DNA of 64,000 nucleotides, from contig WBMZ01009442.1 of NCBI GenBank assembly GCA_013400975.1, forward strand, positions 62,001 to 126,000, read 5' to 3'. The translations under genes and the position numbers were made by a program. Under the pieces are notes generated by a model, which was not told where the DNA came from, did no database searches, and saw nothing but the letters and a program-made list of their open reading frames with translations. The DNA is from Atrichornis clamosus (taxonomy: Eukaryota; Chordata; Aves; Passeriformes; Menuridae). Position 1 is the first letter of the stretch; each line of letters begins with the position of its first letter. Of this stretch, positions 12,887 to 26,012 are shown one piece after another.

Positions 12887-15800
12887 TAAATTAATTAATA
12901 ATATGAAGTATGTATCAGCTGTCCTGATTCTACAGTTCTTTGGATTTCTTCTCCTAGTATTCTCCTAGTCACCATTGCCTTCTCTGAGTAGTCTTTGCTT
13001 TCAAAGACAAAAGAGACATGTTTTTAAGAAAAAGAAAAAAAGAGCTATATAAATATAGCATTTCACTACTTTATATTTGTTCCTGCAATAACTTATTTTT
13101 GATTACTGGAATGTAACAACTGGCTGTGATCTCTCGGCATCAAACTAGACTTTCAAACCAACTATTGTGTTTCCAGGCAATGTGTCTCCCAAATTATAAC
13201 ATACCAATACAGACAAAATGTGTTTATGAGCCTTCAACTGCAGTGGAGGATGTGAGATCATTGGGCTGAATTCTTAACCACATTAGTCTTGTTTGGGCGT
13301 CACTGCAGATTTCATGAGAAAACTTAAAGGCAGTTAAGGGGCAAACCCAGTGTACTTGTTGCACAGAAGAATCCTCTGCATTTGCCAAATTGGTGTAACC
13401 ACTTTGGCTCCAGCTCGGGTTACAGAAAGGCTTTTGAGGCGTGGCCAAGCAATACCAACCCCGACTGCTGCACTGGAAGCAGGCTTTTGCTATCCTGACA
13501 CTTCTCTAAACCAAATGCTCAGCTCCAGCATCAGAAGTAGGGGAGAGAACAGGGCAGAGAATCAATAACAGCGAAATAGCAGGGAAATCAGGAGAAGGAA
13601 GAATATTGTGGGCTACTTAGGGCAAAGGAAATCAAGAGAGATGGGGACTATACATGGATTGCACTACACAGTAAATTATTAGCAACAGAGAACAGACAGA
13701 CAAATTAAACACAGCTTTAGATACACATTCACACCCCTCAGTTTGTGAGTCATGTAACCTAAGGTTAAGCAAAAGAAACCCTGTTTGAAACTACACCCAA
13801 CCTTTCTCCTCCCTTATTCTGTTAATAAATAATTTTTGTAGATAACAATAACTGGTATGTGAAACTTATGTAACGATGGAGGCTTCACTCACATTTACAT
13901 TACACATTATCTACTAACACAACTTGAGGGATGATAAGAACCTGTGTGTGATGATGTGTAACTGTTGGTGCCTGGCACATTGCTGATTAAATTAAAATAC
14001 GGTGTGTATTGTAATGCACACATTTGCTAAAGAAACAGGAAGGAAAAGGTACACTGCAGCAAACAAAATGTTCTTCTACTAAACTCTCTTTTTTCAGCAT
14101 GTGCTCAGCTTCTTTACTAGGGTGAAATTGGTACTGCATCTTTTCATAAGTTTTAGTAAGATAATATTGTTCCAGAAATTGTAAACTAAATATAGCTTTT
14201 TCATAATGCTTTACATGTTTTTATTCATTTCTTGGAGGCTTTTTGTCTGTTGATTATACCCTATTTTTCAAAGAGCATCATTCTACTTATGTCTTTTCAT
14301 TACTTCAGAATTTGGCACTGAAAGTGCCCTGGACCTGTGCTATGTCAGAGCCCTGCTTAACTCCCAGTGACCAGCCCTGTATGCAGAGCTTTTCTTGGAA
14401 AGGTTCATTGACACCTGGGCTGTTTGGACAGCCAGGCACAATAAACCCTGCCTCTTGCTCAGGACTGTACAGAGACTGCCTCTAACCACAAAAGAAATAG
14501 CAAATAATTGGTGTAGTAAATATTTGTATAAGCAGGAAACAAACCTTGCAGGTTAAGAATGTCCAAAAAGATTTCGTGGAGTACGTGGGTTTCTGTTAAA
14601 ATAAATTAGAGTACAACCACAAGAAAACCACCCCAAAACCTGTCTGTATTTTGAGATCTTAATCAAGGTTTGCTTAGCTTGTATTTTCTGCATTCTTATG
14701 ACAAAATTAATGTGCCAATGTTAATTAGATGTGCTTAACAACACATGAAAGTAACCCTAAGCAAAACTGGGAAAAAAGTCAATTTTTCACTTAGCTGAAT
14801 ACCTGTGATGAGAATCATTTTATTGAAAACCTTAGCACTGCAAAATCACACACACAAATAAGCTATAGTCTGTAAAAGTCACAACCATTCATAAAATGTA
14901 GTACACAAGGTTGTTAGAAAGAGCTGAGAGAAAGACCTTACTATTCCAAAACAAATTTACAAAGTCAAAAATTAAACAAAGATCAGTGGAAGGTAAGAGA
15001 AAACAGAACAGAAAGCATTAATTATTTTGTGCAGGACAAAAATGTAACAAAAGAAGGGAAATGAAAAGCAGCATTTTGCCAGGAAAGTCGTCATTTGAGC
15101 TTTTAGAAGCAGTTGTTCATAGAAATTGGCAGGAAAGGAACTTCTATGTCCACAGCTCCAAGTCAGAGGTGAATGGGGTTTTAACCTTATAGTTCTGAGA
15201 CAACATTTGTAAAGGGACAAGAAAGAGACACATGCAGGGCCAAAATGAGATGAGGAAAAACATATGAGAAATTATACCTCAGTTTCTCAGGAAAAACCAG
15301 AAAATAATGGAACTCCTCCTTCTCAGGTAGTGCTGTATCTTCGACCCGAGTAGCAGGAACATAAATTGGTAGCCATCACTGTTACTGTTGTTTAAATGCC
15401 AGCAGCAAATGCCTCACAGAATATATGTGTAAATACAGCTTGTTGATGAGGTTTTCTCAAAAGGTAAAAACATTACTTACTAACTGATAAGAAAACAAAT
15501 GCAGCAGAATGCCAATGCAAAACCTGAATGCCGTGAGATAGCTGGCGCTATGGTGGATGGATACAGCCAGAACTAAATAATGCTCAATTTATTTATGTAA
15601 AATATTTTCAAATATTCGTACCCCACCCAGCAATGACAGGGAATAATGTGTACTGAGGTGGGGCAGGCTTGGGAGGTGTCCATTTAGTAGCCTTACCCCT
15701 TATTGAATGTTACCCTTCAGTCTGAAAGTTTAAAAAAAAGAGGGGCAAAGGAAGGTCATTTTGTTATGAAGTAGCAAAACATTTCAGCATCTACAGGAGT

Positions 15801-16200
15801 GCACAGCCCTCTACTAACACTGTGAAAGTAGAAGGTTTCTTACTTTCTTCTTTGAATGCCATCTTGCTTCTCTTGCAGATATGCTGGGCACCTTACCTCA
15901 TTCAGGTGGATGAAGCTCCTTCCTCAACAGGAGTGGGAACAGATAGTATCACAAGGTCAAAGTGAAAATCCCTCAGGGAAAAAAACATTCTCATATTTGT
16001 GAGCAATCTTAACTTCACGCATGTGTTCAGACAGGGTTGCCTAAAAGCTCCTTAGAGCATCAGTTCCATAAAACATAATTACTATTGTAAACAAGTTATT
16101 TTTGACTATTTCCTGATGTACGATTATAATCAGATCATCTAACCTTGAGCAAAAGCCCAGGTCCTGCTGCCACAGACCAAAGACTTGTGCATGAGGCTGA
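12887..16200. other. No gene recognised
   Basis: Only short overlapping frames are present, none with a recognisable domain. The composition is AT-rich and no transposon end could be assigned by eye. Confidence 0.55.
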
Positions 16201-16511
16201 ACCGTTTGTTCCCTGGCTCGCAATACTGCGAAGGGGCAGAAGATGGCAGAAGGAAGCCCTGAACTGGCATCTCACCAGTCCAGGTGGGAAAGCCCTGCTA
16301 CGAGCTACTCAGCACAGAGGACGAAACAGCCACGTCTGACCTTCGTGTGAAGATGGCTTCATCTCGGCATTTTGGAGTGTTTTCTTTGCTTTTGTGTGTT
16401 ATCCTTCAGGAGCAGGGACGAATGATGAAAGAAATGGGAAAACCCATGTCAGCAATGAATGGCTTAAGGGTTCGGTGGAATTTTGGTTTTTTTGATCATG
16501 GGACAAGCTGA
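16201..16511 (+). other. CpG-richer pocket with a small signal-peptide-like frame
   Basis: I count ten CpG dinucleotides between 16201 and 16480, unusual for this CpG-poor window. Inside it an ATG at 16353, with A at -3 and G at +4, opens a 52-codon frame ending with TGA at 16509-16511. The product begins MASSRHFGVFSLLLCVILQ, which has the layout of a signal peptide: a short basic start and then a hydrophobic core. It continues into a short Met-rich, basic tail. The frame is also open upstream to 16284. The hydrophobic stretch is encoded by a pyrimidine-rich tract ending in CAG at 16407-16409, so the same bases could be a splice acceptor tract before an exon starting GAGCAG. I do not recognise the product. 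It could be a small secreted peptide, part of an exon, or chance. Confidence 0.2.
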
Positions 16512-19465
16512 AAACCAAGTGGAAACATAAAATGCTTAATCCAGTAATGGACTGGGTGTTAATTTCTCTTTTCACTCTATTATTTCGTTCTGTTTTTGTA
16601 GCCACAGCTATTGCTGAGATCAGATCCTGGACTTTTGTGGCAACCTTTGGAGAGCCATGTTCCAAATGACAACAATCCTATGAATTCTCAAAAATACATG
16701 AAACACCAGATTTGGAGCTCCTGCACAGCTTAGTTTGTATGTTTTAGCCTGGTGCTTTGTTTAATGAGACCTTCATGCACTTTCTGCTTGCAAAGGTTCC
16801 TTTTCAAACTGGTCCAAACACACCGTCAGAGAGAACACCAGGACAGTGCCAGTGCCATTCCTGCTTGCTTCCATTCACGGTTAAGCAAGCTGTCAAAGGC
16901 AATGCTCCTCCTTTTTGAGAGAAAATTTAGTGAAACCACAAAATGCTTTCATCCATGTGGAACTTTAAAGGGAACTTACTGGATTTTGACAAAGCTGCAA
17001 AGCTGAAGACAGAAACATTACTTGATCCTTGAACATCAGCTGCTTTCTTGCTAGTCTCCTCACTTGATCAAATACCTTAAAATGAGAGTCAGCAGTTAAA
17101 CTAATCTGTTCTGGAACAGATCCTACAGACAATGCCCAGAAGAGCACTGAGCACAGCTAAATCTCCAAAAGTAGCTGCAGGTCCCAGCATAGAGGTATTT
17201 CAGAGTGGATTGACTAGGAAACTCTCCTTCACCTGCAGCTCCAATCTCTTCTTTCTCCCCTCTTTAATATACCTGGACAGCCCAGCACTCTGAATGGCTC
17301 GCTTCCATCACTGCTCTTCTGGCAAGCTCTTGTTTGCACCCTTTTTCCTCACAGATGGGGAGGGCAAGGAGCAGGAGACTTTCACTGGCTGCCTCTTACG
17401 GTGTGCCTGCTGCCTGCAGCACCCTGAGGTCATGGCAAGTACAGGCAGCTCTTCATGGAGCTCTGCCTCACTGCAAACAGACTCATGCCCATAACGAGAG
17501 TAAGAATTGAAAACAGTGGTCAGTAAGAATCGAAAATAGAGGTTCTCAAACTTAGTGGCACTTACACTTCATCGCTTTGCACAGTGGTGTTAACCTGACT
17601 GCACAGACTAAGACAAAGGCCATTGTGGTTTTTCAGTTCATTCATTTTGTTCAAGAAGGAGCAGCAAGTGCCTACTCACATTTTTAGAGGAACTGAACCT
17701 CTCTAACATGTCTGTCCTCTCTCAGAGGTCCAGGTGACCAAAATGGGAACTGCATTGCCTTGGTGCCCTCTCAAAGGCCAGCCTAAGCACAGCACCACGA
17801 AGCTGCACTCCCCTGGTGTGCCCACCCAGCATTCTGTCTGCTGACATTCTCACCCTTGCTCTCACTGCCCTGTTAAAGTGTGGTACAAATTGGTGTTGTT
17901 TGGGCTGTTAAATAAGACCAGCTGTGTTAATTTTATCTCCACTCAAAACAAAGCAAAACAAACAAACACAGAAAGAGTTTGACAAGGGGAAAGAGAAGAA
18001 GGAAATCAATAGGGAAATAAATAATGGTTTTTAAGCTTCTAAGAGGGTATTAATGCAGATTAAAGAGCAAACAAAAACTCCGAAGCAAGCTGACGGTGTC
18101 CTTTTAAGTGAACATGTGTGGGTTTATATATTCACATATGCCCTACAGGTGCACTTGCCAGCTATCCAACCAGACTGTATAAAAAGTATGCATGATTTTC
18201 CCTCCTCTTCCTCAACCCCACCAGACATGTTTACTATAAAAGAAGCTGAACAAGTTTGGTCTCTTCCTAACAAAAACTGTTAATAATTACTTCAAGTGTA
18301 CAAAGACTTGCCGCTTTTCTTTTTCTCTTAAGCCAAAAAGGTCAGTAAGATGTTCTGTTTATTACTCTCAGGACTTCAGCCATCATTCTGGTTTTTTAGA
18401 CCTTGTCTAGAAATTCTTTTTTGTAGGTAAATAAAATTACTACTATCTCTTCAAATAGTTTCTGAGAGGTTTCTCAGAAAACATCTGTGAGAATGTGGTT
18501 GATATTTTTTGGTGGAGTTAAAACCTGTCATGAGATGGGTCCTGGAGCAAATTTGAAGACCAGCTCACCTTGGTGTCTCACATCAGAGACCAGGTCTGCC
18601 ACTCTGTGATTAAAGGAGTGACCAAAATAGTGCATAGAAGCCCTTAATGCCCCATTCTTCTTGAGACTTGCAAGGAGTCCATCAGTTAGAATGACTGGGG
18701 AGGGGGGCAGTGAGGGAAGTAGAAGAAAGCTGAACCATGGTATGCTGATGAGACTTAATGCAACCTAGCTGCAAAGATTTTGATGAGAATGACATGTCCA
18801 TCAAGTATTTCCTGGTCTGTCCATTGATTTTATATAAAATCTATAGAAGATCAGGCCCATTTTGCATTCAGTAAATTGTCGCATTTTGGGACGGGTCTTA
18901 TCACTGGATTGAAAGTATTGTCCTTTTTCATAAAACTCACAAACTCTATTATGACCATTATTGCCAGTAGTCCCCCTCAGTATCTGGAATATCTGGATGT
19001 GAGTCAATCGGCTGTGTACCCAATGCCCAACCTGTTGTACGAGTGAGAAAAACATAACAAAATTAAGAAAATTATGCTCTTAGTAAAAAAAGACTTAGTA
19101 ATGCCCATGACTTTTCCTAGCTGCCTAGACAACGGGAGAAGAAAGTCAGAGAGGCAGAAAGATTTCTTTAAAGTTCTTAGCTTTATCCCATTTGTAGATG
19201 CCTGTCTCCTAAAAATTTATCTCTGCAAAAGTTTCCCAAGTCTCTCTCTCTTCCTCTATGTAATACTCATTCTCAGTTCACTTCCACATCTCCAAAAATC
19301 ATTAATGTCTAAAATTAAACCTACTGTCAATTTTTCCCAGTTTCTTCAGTGCTCTTAACCTCATACTTCCTCCAGCCCATAATCAGGAAAAAATTTAGAT
19401 TCTGCTCCCTCTTTCAGTCAGTGTATGAGCCAAGTCAATCTGCCTCCTCCTACATAATAGCTCAC
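16512..19465. other. No gene recognised
   Basis: Only short overlapping frames are present (none above about 90 codons). An A/C-rich tract lies near 17944-17970. No repeat family could be assigned. Confidence 0.55.
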
Positions 19466-19469
19466 AGAT

Positions 19470-19900
19470 TCATCCTTTCTTTCAGCAGCCAGCTAAGGCT
19501 CATAGCAGAATCCCATCTTTTTGCACTTTGTAATAATTTGGTCTCCAGCCATGTTCCAGCACTACTGCTGCCTCCACTTCCAGCAAAAATATCAAGATTA
19601 GAACCCTGTTCCCAGCTCATTGCTTTGACTGCATCACCACTCTCCTTCTGTCCCGCCAGTGGCTTCACATTTTTGAACACAAGCAACTTACCTTTGCCTT
19701 TAAGATCCTTCACACTTAGCCTCACACTATCTGTCAAATATATTGGTCTATCAAACTGTCAGCTTCTGCCTGTGATCTGACAAAGCCTCGATCACCACAT
19801 CTGCCTCTTTCTTGGTCACCTCTATGCTTTTATCTGCCTGTCTCCTATGCATAAGGAATACTATTAAGGAAAATACTTAATTTAACCTCCCCAGGCTTCT
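19470..19900 (+). mobile_element. Old LINE (L2/CR1-like) reverse-transcriptase C-terminal relic
   Basis: The plus strand resembles the region after the catalytic core of L2/CR1-type LINEs. A block at 19618-19700 (CATTGCTTTGACTGCATCACC, then CAGTGGCTTCACATTTT, then TTTAAGATCCTTCACA) follows the family pattern encoding an 'LHWLP....FK.L.L' stretch. In one frame this still reads QWLHIFEHKQLTFAFKILHT before a stop. A later block at 19840-19880 (TCTCCTATGCATAAGGAATACT) matches the family's 'PYAWN.L'-like segment in position. Frames are shifted and stopped, so it is a dead fragment. The 143-codon open frame at 19349-19780 runs through it in the wrong frame and is not a gene. The exact family is uncertain. 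Confidence 0.5.
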
Positions 19901-22900
19901 CCATCTGGGGACAGAGAAATAAACTCCATAATTCCCTTCCTGCACTGGCCAAGCAAATGCAAAGCTGTGATTTCAGCATACCTGCTAAACTCTGTTCAGT
20001 TTATATTTGTCATACTCTTTCATCTGACTTGCTCAGAGGTCACCCACCATGACTGACATTGAGAGCAGCTGCACCCTTTGCTATCTGTCTCCGACTTGCA
20101 CATCACATGGGAGCCCTAGCTACTTATGGAAGTCTTAATAGCGACTCTGAGGAAACTGTCTTTGGAATTGTTAATAAGGAATCAAAATCATCTTATTTTT
20201 GTAATGATAGGGGTCATTTCCATGAAAGGTATTACGTACTTAACTTAATGTTTAGATGCCTACAGCCTACTCCCTCCAGCTCTGCAGGTATGTTTTTGAG
20301 GCCTCAAGCCTCAAATGGCTGCAGGAGAGAGTGTGAGTGTTTAGCACTGCCTACGCTGAACTACAGCACAAGGGTCTCTCTATAACTGCATCTCTTCTCA
20401 GCAAGGGAAGCTGAGTTTCTGTGTCAGTGCTGTGTTAGCCTCTGCTGCTTCACCTGCTTCGTCTGTCTAATATATATTCCCTTTCTCTTCTCATCTCTTC
20501 TTCTGCCAGTTAATGAATATAACGCCTAGATAACAGCAGTACCTCACAGCCATAGCAGTATTCCTGCTTACACTACTGACATGCTGGCCAGTTCAGCTCA
20601 GGTTGTCACTTGTAAGATCTTCCTCCCTTGGTCTAGTTACACGCTAGGAAAGAGCTGCCCTCTGCATATGAGCTTTTTCATTATGGTTGCTCAGCCGCCA
20701 CAATCAAGATCTGCCTTTAAGGTAATGACCTGGTCACAGACTCTAGCATTGCAATGATTAATTTTACTGAACAAAGGTGTTTATTCTCAGCTATCATTAT
20801 TATTCTGCTTGCTTAGGTCTTGGGAACCTCTTTAGGCTGCTAGCACTTCAGGAGAGGTTATAGCACTGGACTGCTCAGGACTTTGAGACAGCTAATGGAT
20901 ATTAATGACTAGACTCATTGTTTTATAATTGCAGAATATCAGAAGGCTGTCACACTCAAGTAGTTTTGGCCACCTCTGCTTCTTTCATAGAAGCCAAAAT
21001 CTTGTACCTGGACTGTATTGCCTAACAAAACTATGCTCTTTCTGGCCATTTTTCGTTTGCTGCTTCTACTGCTATGAATTCTTGGCAATGAACCTTAGTG
21101 TAACAAGAGTTATGATATGGAGTTAAATGACAGAGTATGGAAGAGGTTTTAACTTTATTAACTCTTAGCCACCAAAGTGCAATGGTGTTATATTTGGATT
21201 TTTTATTCTTTTGATGTTTCTAGAAATCCCACTGAAACACTGTTGACTAAAGTTCAGTCACTCATAAAACTTTATAGATCATTAAAATTTCTGTTTATTC
21301 CAGCTCTGAGGGAGATGTAGGTTACACTATTTTAGATGTTACTAACTTCTATTCCTTAAGGAACAATAAAAATCAGGTCCAAATTAAATCCCTGAGATTT
21401 TGCCAGTGGACAGCCTCGAAAATTAAATTTTGTCCCAAAGAAATCACATTAATTTATTTTTAATTTCATCTCCCTGCATGCAGAACATGGACCAAAAGTC
21501 AAATAGAAGGGAATCCTTGTGGTGTTCCCAATTCCTTATAGGAGGAATACCTTTTAGTCTAAAACACTAAGTTTACTTCACTTCACCTTCCTTTTCACTG
21601 GGCCTTGAACCCTGACTGCTCACAGTGAGCACACACAAGCTTGCTCTGGTTCCATTTTGGATCAACCAAGTCCCTGAAAATCAAAACCTTTGAAATTTCT
21701 GAATTGCAAGTTTGTTCAAATAAATTTATAAACTGTCTTGTGCTGTTATGGCAAAAAGATCTATCACATGCCTTGTGGATTCTTTGGACAACCCAAACAA
21801 GTTCTTCAGTCCAACTAAGGTTTTTCAGCAGCATGTCCTGAGGAGGAAAATCTGACTTAGACAAAGGGATCCATCATAAGACAGTGAATTTAATCATTGT
21901 GACTTCTCTTGCACTATGTTGTGTCTATTTGCCTTTTTTGCTAACAATCCATAATTATATGTCCATATGTTTGCTCCTACTTCCCAATAGTCCTCTGGTA
22001 CACTGGTTTCCATATCTATGCAGACCTGTCCCTGGACAGCACTTAAACACTAACCTTCAGCATGTGAACTTCCTCAGGAGACTTTAGCTTGTGCTTAACT
22101 CTAACAAATTTTTCTGATCAAGATGTTCAAATATTGAAATGCTGGCATATATACAGATAGGAGCATCAGGTAATTTTCTTCAGTCTCCTGCTCTCTTTGT
22201 ACAAGTTTTTCAGAGTAGTTATTTTTAGGTGCTGTGTGTAAAACTGAAAAGTGCCAATGATTTTCCCATGTTAAATTGTCTTCTAGGTCAGTGTGCTCCT
22301 TTCCTGTTTCAAGTTTCAGTGATGACTAAGATCATAGAGAAATCTTCATCTACTCTGAGGTCCAAAATATCTCAGTTGGAATCTCTAACATTTAGCATGC
22401 TCTGTTGATGCTGCTTTTCTCTATAGAAAGCTTTTTAAAGCTTTGCATAGTAAATGCAAGATTTACATGCAGCCCGTAACTCACCAGTTTCAAAGGATCT
22501 GCTTCTCAGTGCAAGAGCTGCATAAATACATGTTTTTCCTTTTTTATAGGATTACTTTAGAACAAACACATTGTCTTATGATCGGTAATTAAATCAATAA
22601 ATCTCTGAAACAATTCACAGCTTTCTGATTTATTTCAATGGTCAGTGCAACATCTTGTGTTCACATTGAGCTCTTTGAAAATTATATATGGCTATGTTGA
22701 CAAGTTAATTTTTTCCATGCAATCTCTTTCTCACTTCCTAATGAGACTGAAGACTGCATATAGCTCAACTATTTTTTCATAATGTACTTTCTGAAGTACT
22801 TAGCACTTATGTTTTATATCAACTTTTATTTTGAGCAATGAATTAGCACTTCAACCCCGAAACCTCTCTGACAAGAACTTGAATGTACATGTATTTTCCC

Positions 22901-23930
22901 AAGTGTCACAAATAACACATGCAAATGTGCACACAATATACATGTGTGCTCATCAAGGAGAGGAAGGAAGGTCTATCAAAACATTTGGATCTTCATTTCA
23001 GACAGGCATGCTGAAGTTTTGATGTTTGTTCAAAGTCTATCCAAATGTATCTGAACCTTTTGGCTCTGGAAATGAATCGGAAATCTTACAAGGTCAAACT
23101 TTCTCATGAGATTACCTCTAATACCTCTTCAGCTTCAATCAGGCCAGTAAAAATACCACAAAATACTCTCTTGCCCACTTTTTTTCCCAGCTAAAAATGG
23201 AAAAGATGAGGAATGTGAAAATTAAACAATTAATCAAATTTTTTCCAACCCTCAGCAAAAGGCTTGGTTTGGTTCAAGGGGGTTTTTTTGCAAGGTTTCA
23301 GGTTTGCTCTTGTCTTCTGCAAACTTGTTCACAGAACTCAAGTCTGTGTGTGAATTGCACTAATTCTCGTGGTCAGAACTGCTCCTGTTGTCTTTAATGG
23401 GCTTAATAACATCTCCATAGTCTTCAGTTTCAGAGTATAGTGTTTACTAAGGGTTTCTATCCTTACGTGCAGCATCATTCCCATTTTTTCCCCACTTCCT
23501 GATATTGTGGGGTACTTTTTTTCAGCAGCTCTCCTGACACATAAGGAAAACACTGATCTATAAATCTATTTTAACAGTGCAGAGGCATAGTCAAGCCTAT
23601 AATCACACACATTACGTTGGGCTAATGTGGAATTTAATGTGATACAGACATACTGTTCAGGAATGTTGTATATCAATGTACCATACGTGTTTTTGACCCA
23701 GTGATGATTCCCTGAAACACTATCTTCTGCTGAGAAGGAATTCCAGGAACACTTTTGCTTTGATCCTGATACTGCAAAGATTGTCTTCAGAATAGGTGAG
23801 CTCCTGAAGTTCTTTCCAGTTCCTAAAGCTTACATCTCATGCAATTTAGGAACAGTTTTAGATTATTTATCAAACAACATTTCTTAAAATGTCTATGAAC
23901 TTTTACCTCAAGGTTGCATGTAAACAAATC
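19901..23930. other. No gene recognised
   Basis: AT-rich DNA with short frames only. Nothing here could be assigned to a family or gene. Confidence 0.55.
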
Positions 23931-23934
23931 ACTG

Positions 23935-23985
23935 TAATAAAATAAAATGAAATTAAACTAATTGAAATAAAATAAAATAAAAATA
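23935..23985 (+). repeat. Degenerate AAAAT-type simple repeat
   Basis: This is an A-rich tract made of imperfect AAAAT/AAAT units interrupted by a few other bases. It is low-complexity sequence just upstream of the candidate exon at 24059 and may complicate alignment there. Confidence 0.75.
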
Positions 23986-24058
23986 TTATTAACATGCAAA
24001 TACCATTCTTTACTGTAACTGAGGAAGGTTTTGAGTAGCTGCTGATTCTCACAGAATA

Positions 24059-24128
24059 ATGGCAGCATCAAATAGACAGTTTCCAGGTGGAAATTCTTCT
24101 TTCTTCCTCTTCATTCTTCTTTACGCTG
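24059..24128 (+). CDS. Speculative first coding exon, signal-peptide-like
   Basis: An ATG in a strong start context (A at -3, G at +4) opens 23 codons plus one base and then meets a consensus donor, GTAAGT, at 24129. An in-frame TGA lies nine codons upstream, so this is the first possible start. The peptide starts MAASNRQFPGGN and continues with a hydrophobic run rich in F, L and I ending Leu-Tyr-Ala, the shape of a signal peptide. The exon ends in phase 1. The next candidate, at 25944-26012, accepts phase 1 and joins without a stop. I do not recognise the protein. The hydrophobic run is encoded by a TTC/CTT pyrimidine tract, which could mimic a signal peptide by chance. An octamer-like ATGCAAAT sits at about 23995-24002; its relevance is unknown. 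Confidence 0.25.
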
Positions 24129-24129
24129 G

Positions 24130-25943
24130 TAAGTGAAATGTCAAGGAAAATATTCCAAAATTAAGTTTTTGCCAAAATGTTCTGTAATGAAAATAGAATA
24201 AACATGCTCTTTTTGACCACTTCACAAGAAAGGAAGTTAAAACCATGAAATTACACCAATTTTATTATTGAATTATTTGCTTTTCTCTGTAAAGAAGTTC
24301 ATGATACAATAGATGAAAGATTCGAAATAATTAAGAAAAATAATACAGTTGCAAGTACAAATTTGAATTTTCTCTTTGTTTCAACAAACATGAGAATGCA
24401 AAGCTTGCACTTCTGAAAATGCCCATGTAGCGATATGCAAAATATAATTAGTTTTTCTTAGATTTTAATGACATCTGTTCATTTTCCCACTGGGACTGAA
24501 AATTAATTATAAAGGGTTGCATGTTTTCCAGTCATCTTGCTTTGTTCTGAACACCACTGTTAATTTTGTCTGGAGTTTGATGATTCAGTTCTTTATAAGT
24601 CTTCTACACAAAGAAACATACACATACTGTAACAACGAAAGAAACAAAAAAGGATTTATCCCAACAAGAAGCCTTCATTTTTCCAAGAGGTCAGTTGAAG
24701 AGAAGGTGTTTTAGACACTCATGATGCAATTAAAATGACATATACCGAAGTCAAAAGCTGACATGAGGCAAGTAACTTTAGTGGGATTAGTCCCAGTTGC
24801 ATTTCAGTTCAGCTCCCAAATTTCAGCTGCACTGAATTATTCCTGGCTAGACAAAGGAATAAAGTTATGGAAAAAATGGAGGGATAATATTATTTCAGCA
24901 GTCTAGAGAGATGTCTATCATTTGTTTTAATGTTGCATAGATGCATTTAATCAATATTTTCAAAGGCTTGAATTTATTTCTTAATGCTGTTCTTACTTGT
25001 CTTCAGCACTTTTCCTCTGTTCCCAAATTACCACTAACTGGCAATATTGGGTGAGACTTCAGTTTAAGTCAGAAAGGCCAATGAGAACTCCTATCACACT
25101 AAAATTTGTGCTTGCCATGCAAACCAGTTCAACTGTACTCCTTAGTGTTCCAAGTTCAATGGGGTGGATTTGAGATATTTTGGACTACGTTTATGCTACT
25201 AAAAAGGCTACAGTCAGGACATTGGTCTGAACAGTTTCCCAGGATGATCTGTTAAATGTAATTATTGGAATACTTCACAGTTTTGACATGAGACCATTAA
25301 TATTCTCCCAAATAATGCTAAGGGGTTAGCACAGGACAGAGACTTTTCCCAGGAGGAGCACGGACAAGGTTGTCCTGTTCTGAGAAGGAAACAATCTTCT
25401 CTACTGTAGGGATCAACTGCCCGTATGCAGGGCAGGGAGTCCATGTGCCTTCTCAGGATGCAGTGGTCAATGCAGCCAAAGATGAAACTTAAGTGAGGTG
25501 CCATGAAAAGAGCCAAATCTTGAACAACTGCCAGCAAAGACCAAGATGCATCTGAATCGGACATCTTTGGAAGAGTATTGGCAGTCCTTTACATGTCAGT
25601 TGTTTGACAAATGATCTACATATCTTTCCTTATACACAAGAACAAAAATGCAATCACAGCAGATTAATCTTGAACTGATGGAATTAGGATTTCTTCTATA
25701 TGAATAATAAATCTGATAGTAGTTTTATACTTAAAACTAAACAGTATCTACAGAGATGAAAATGAAATTACATAAAACAGCAAGTAAGAAGCTGAATTCC
25801 TCATGAGATTATTTTTTTTATCCTGAAGACTGGCATAACCTCTCTGTTGTGTTAAACAGTTATAAAATTCTTTTTTCAGTATTTTGTGCATTCCTTGGCC
25901 ACAATAAATAATTATTTCTCTCTCTTTGTTATTTTTCTTTGAG
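24130..25943. other. Candidate intron or intergenic DNA
   Basis: This lies between the two candidate exons. It contains only short frames, the longest being 100 codons on the minus strand at 25262-25564, with no recognisable motif. It ends in a pyrimidine-rich tract at about 25915-25940 that could serve as a splice acceptor. Confidence 0.4.
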
Positions 25944-26012
25944 GAAATTTAATAATTATGAGTGGTGCCAGATTTGTAGCACTGGAAAAGGAAGACTTCA
26001 GCTTTATGGAAG
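25944..26012 (+). CDS. Speculative second coding exon
   Basis: A pyrimidine-rich tract followed by GAG (AG at 25942-25943) gives a plausible acceptor, and a donor GTAAGC begins at 26013. The 69 bases between read, in the phase set by the candidate exon at 24059-24128, as an open frame containing MSGARFVALEKEDFSFME and again ending in phase 1. The other two frames include stops near the start. No family is recognised, and no convincing third exon in matching phase was found downstream. It is either part of an unrecognised gene with more distant exons or a chance arrangement. Confidence 0.22.

Noticed and set aside
19349..19780. 143-codon open frame, the longest in the window
   Set aside because: It runs through a degraded LINE in a frame different from the LINE's own coding frame; the Leu/Ser richness reflects pyrimidine-rich composition.
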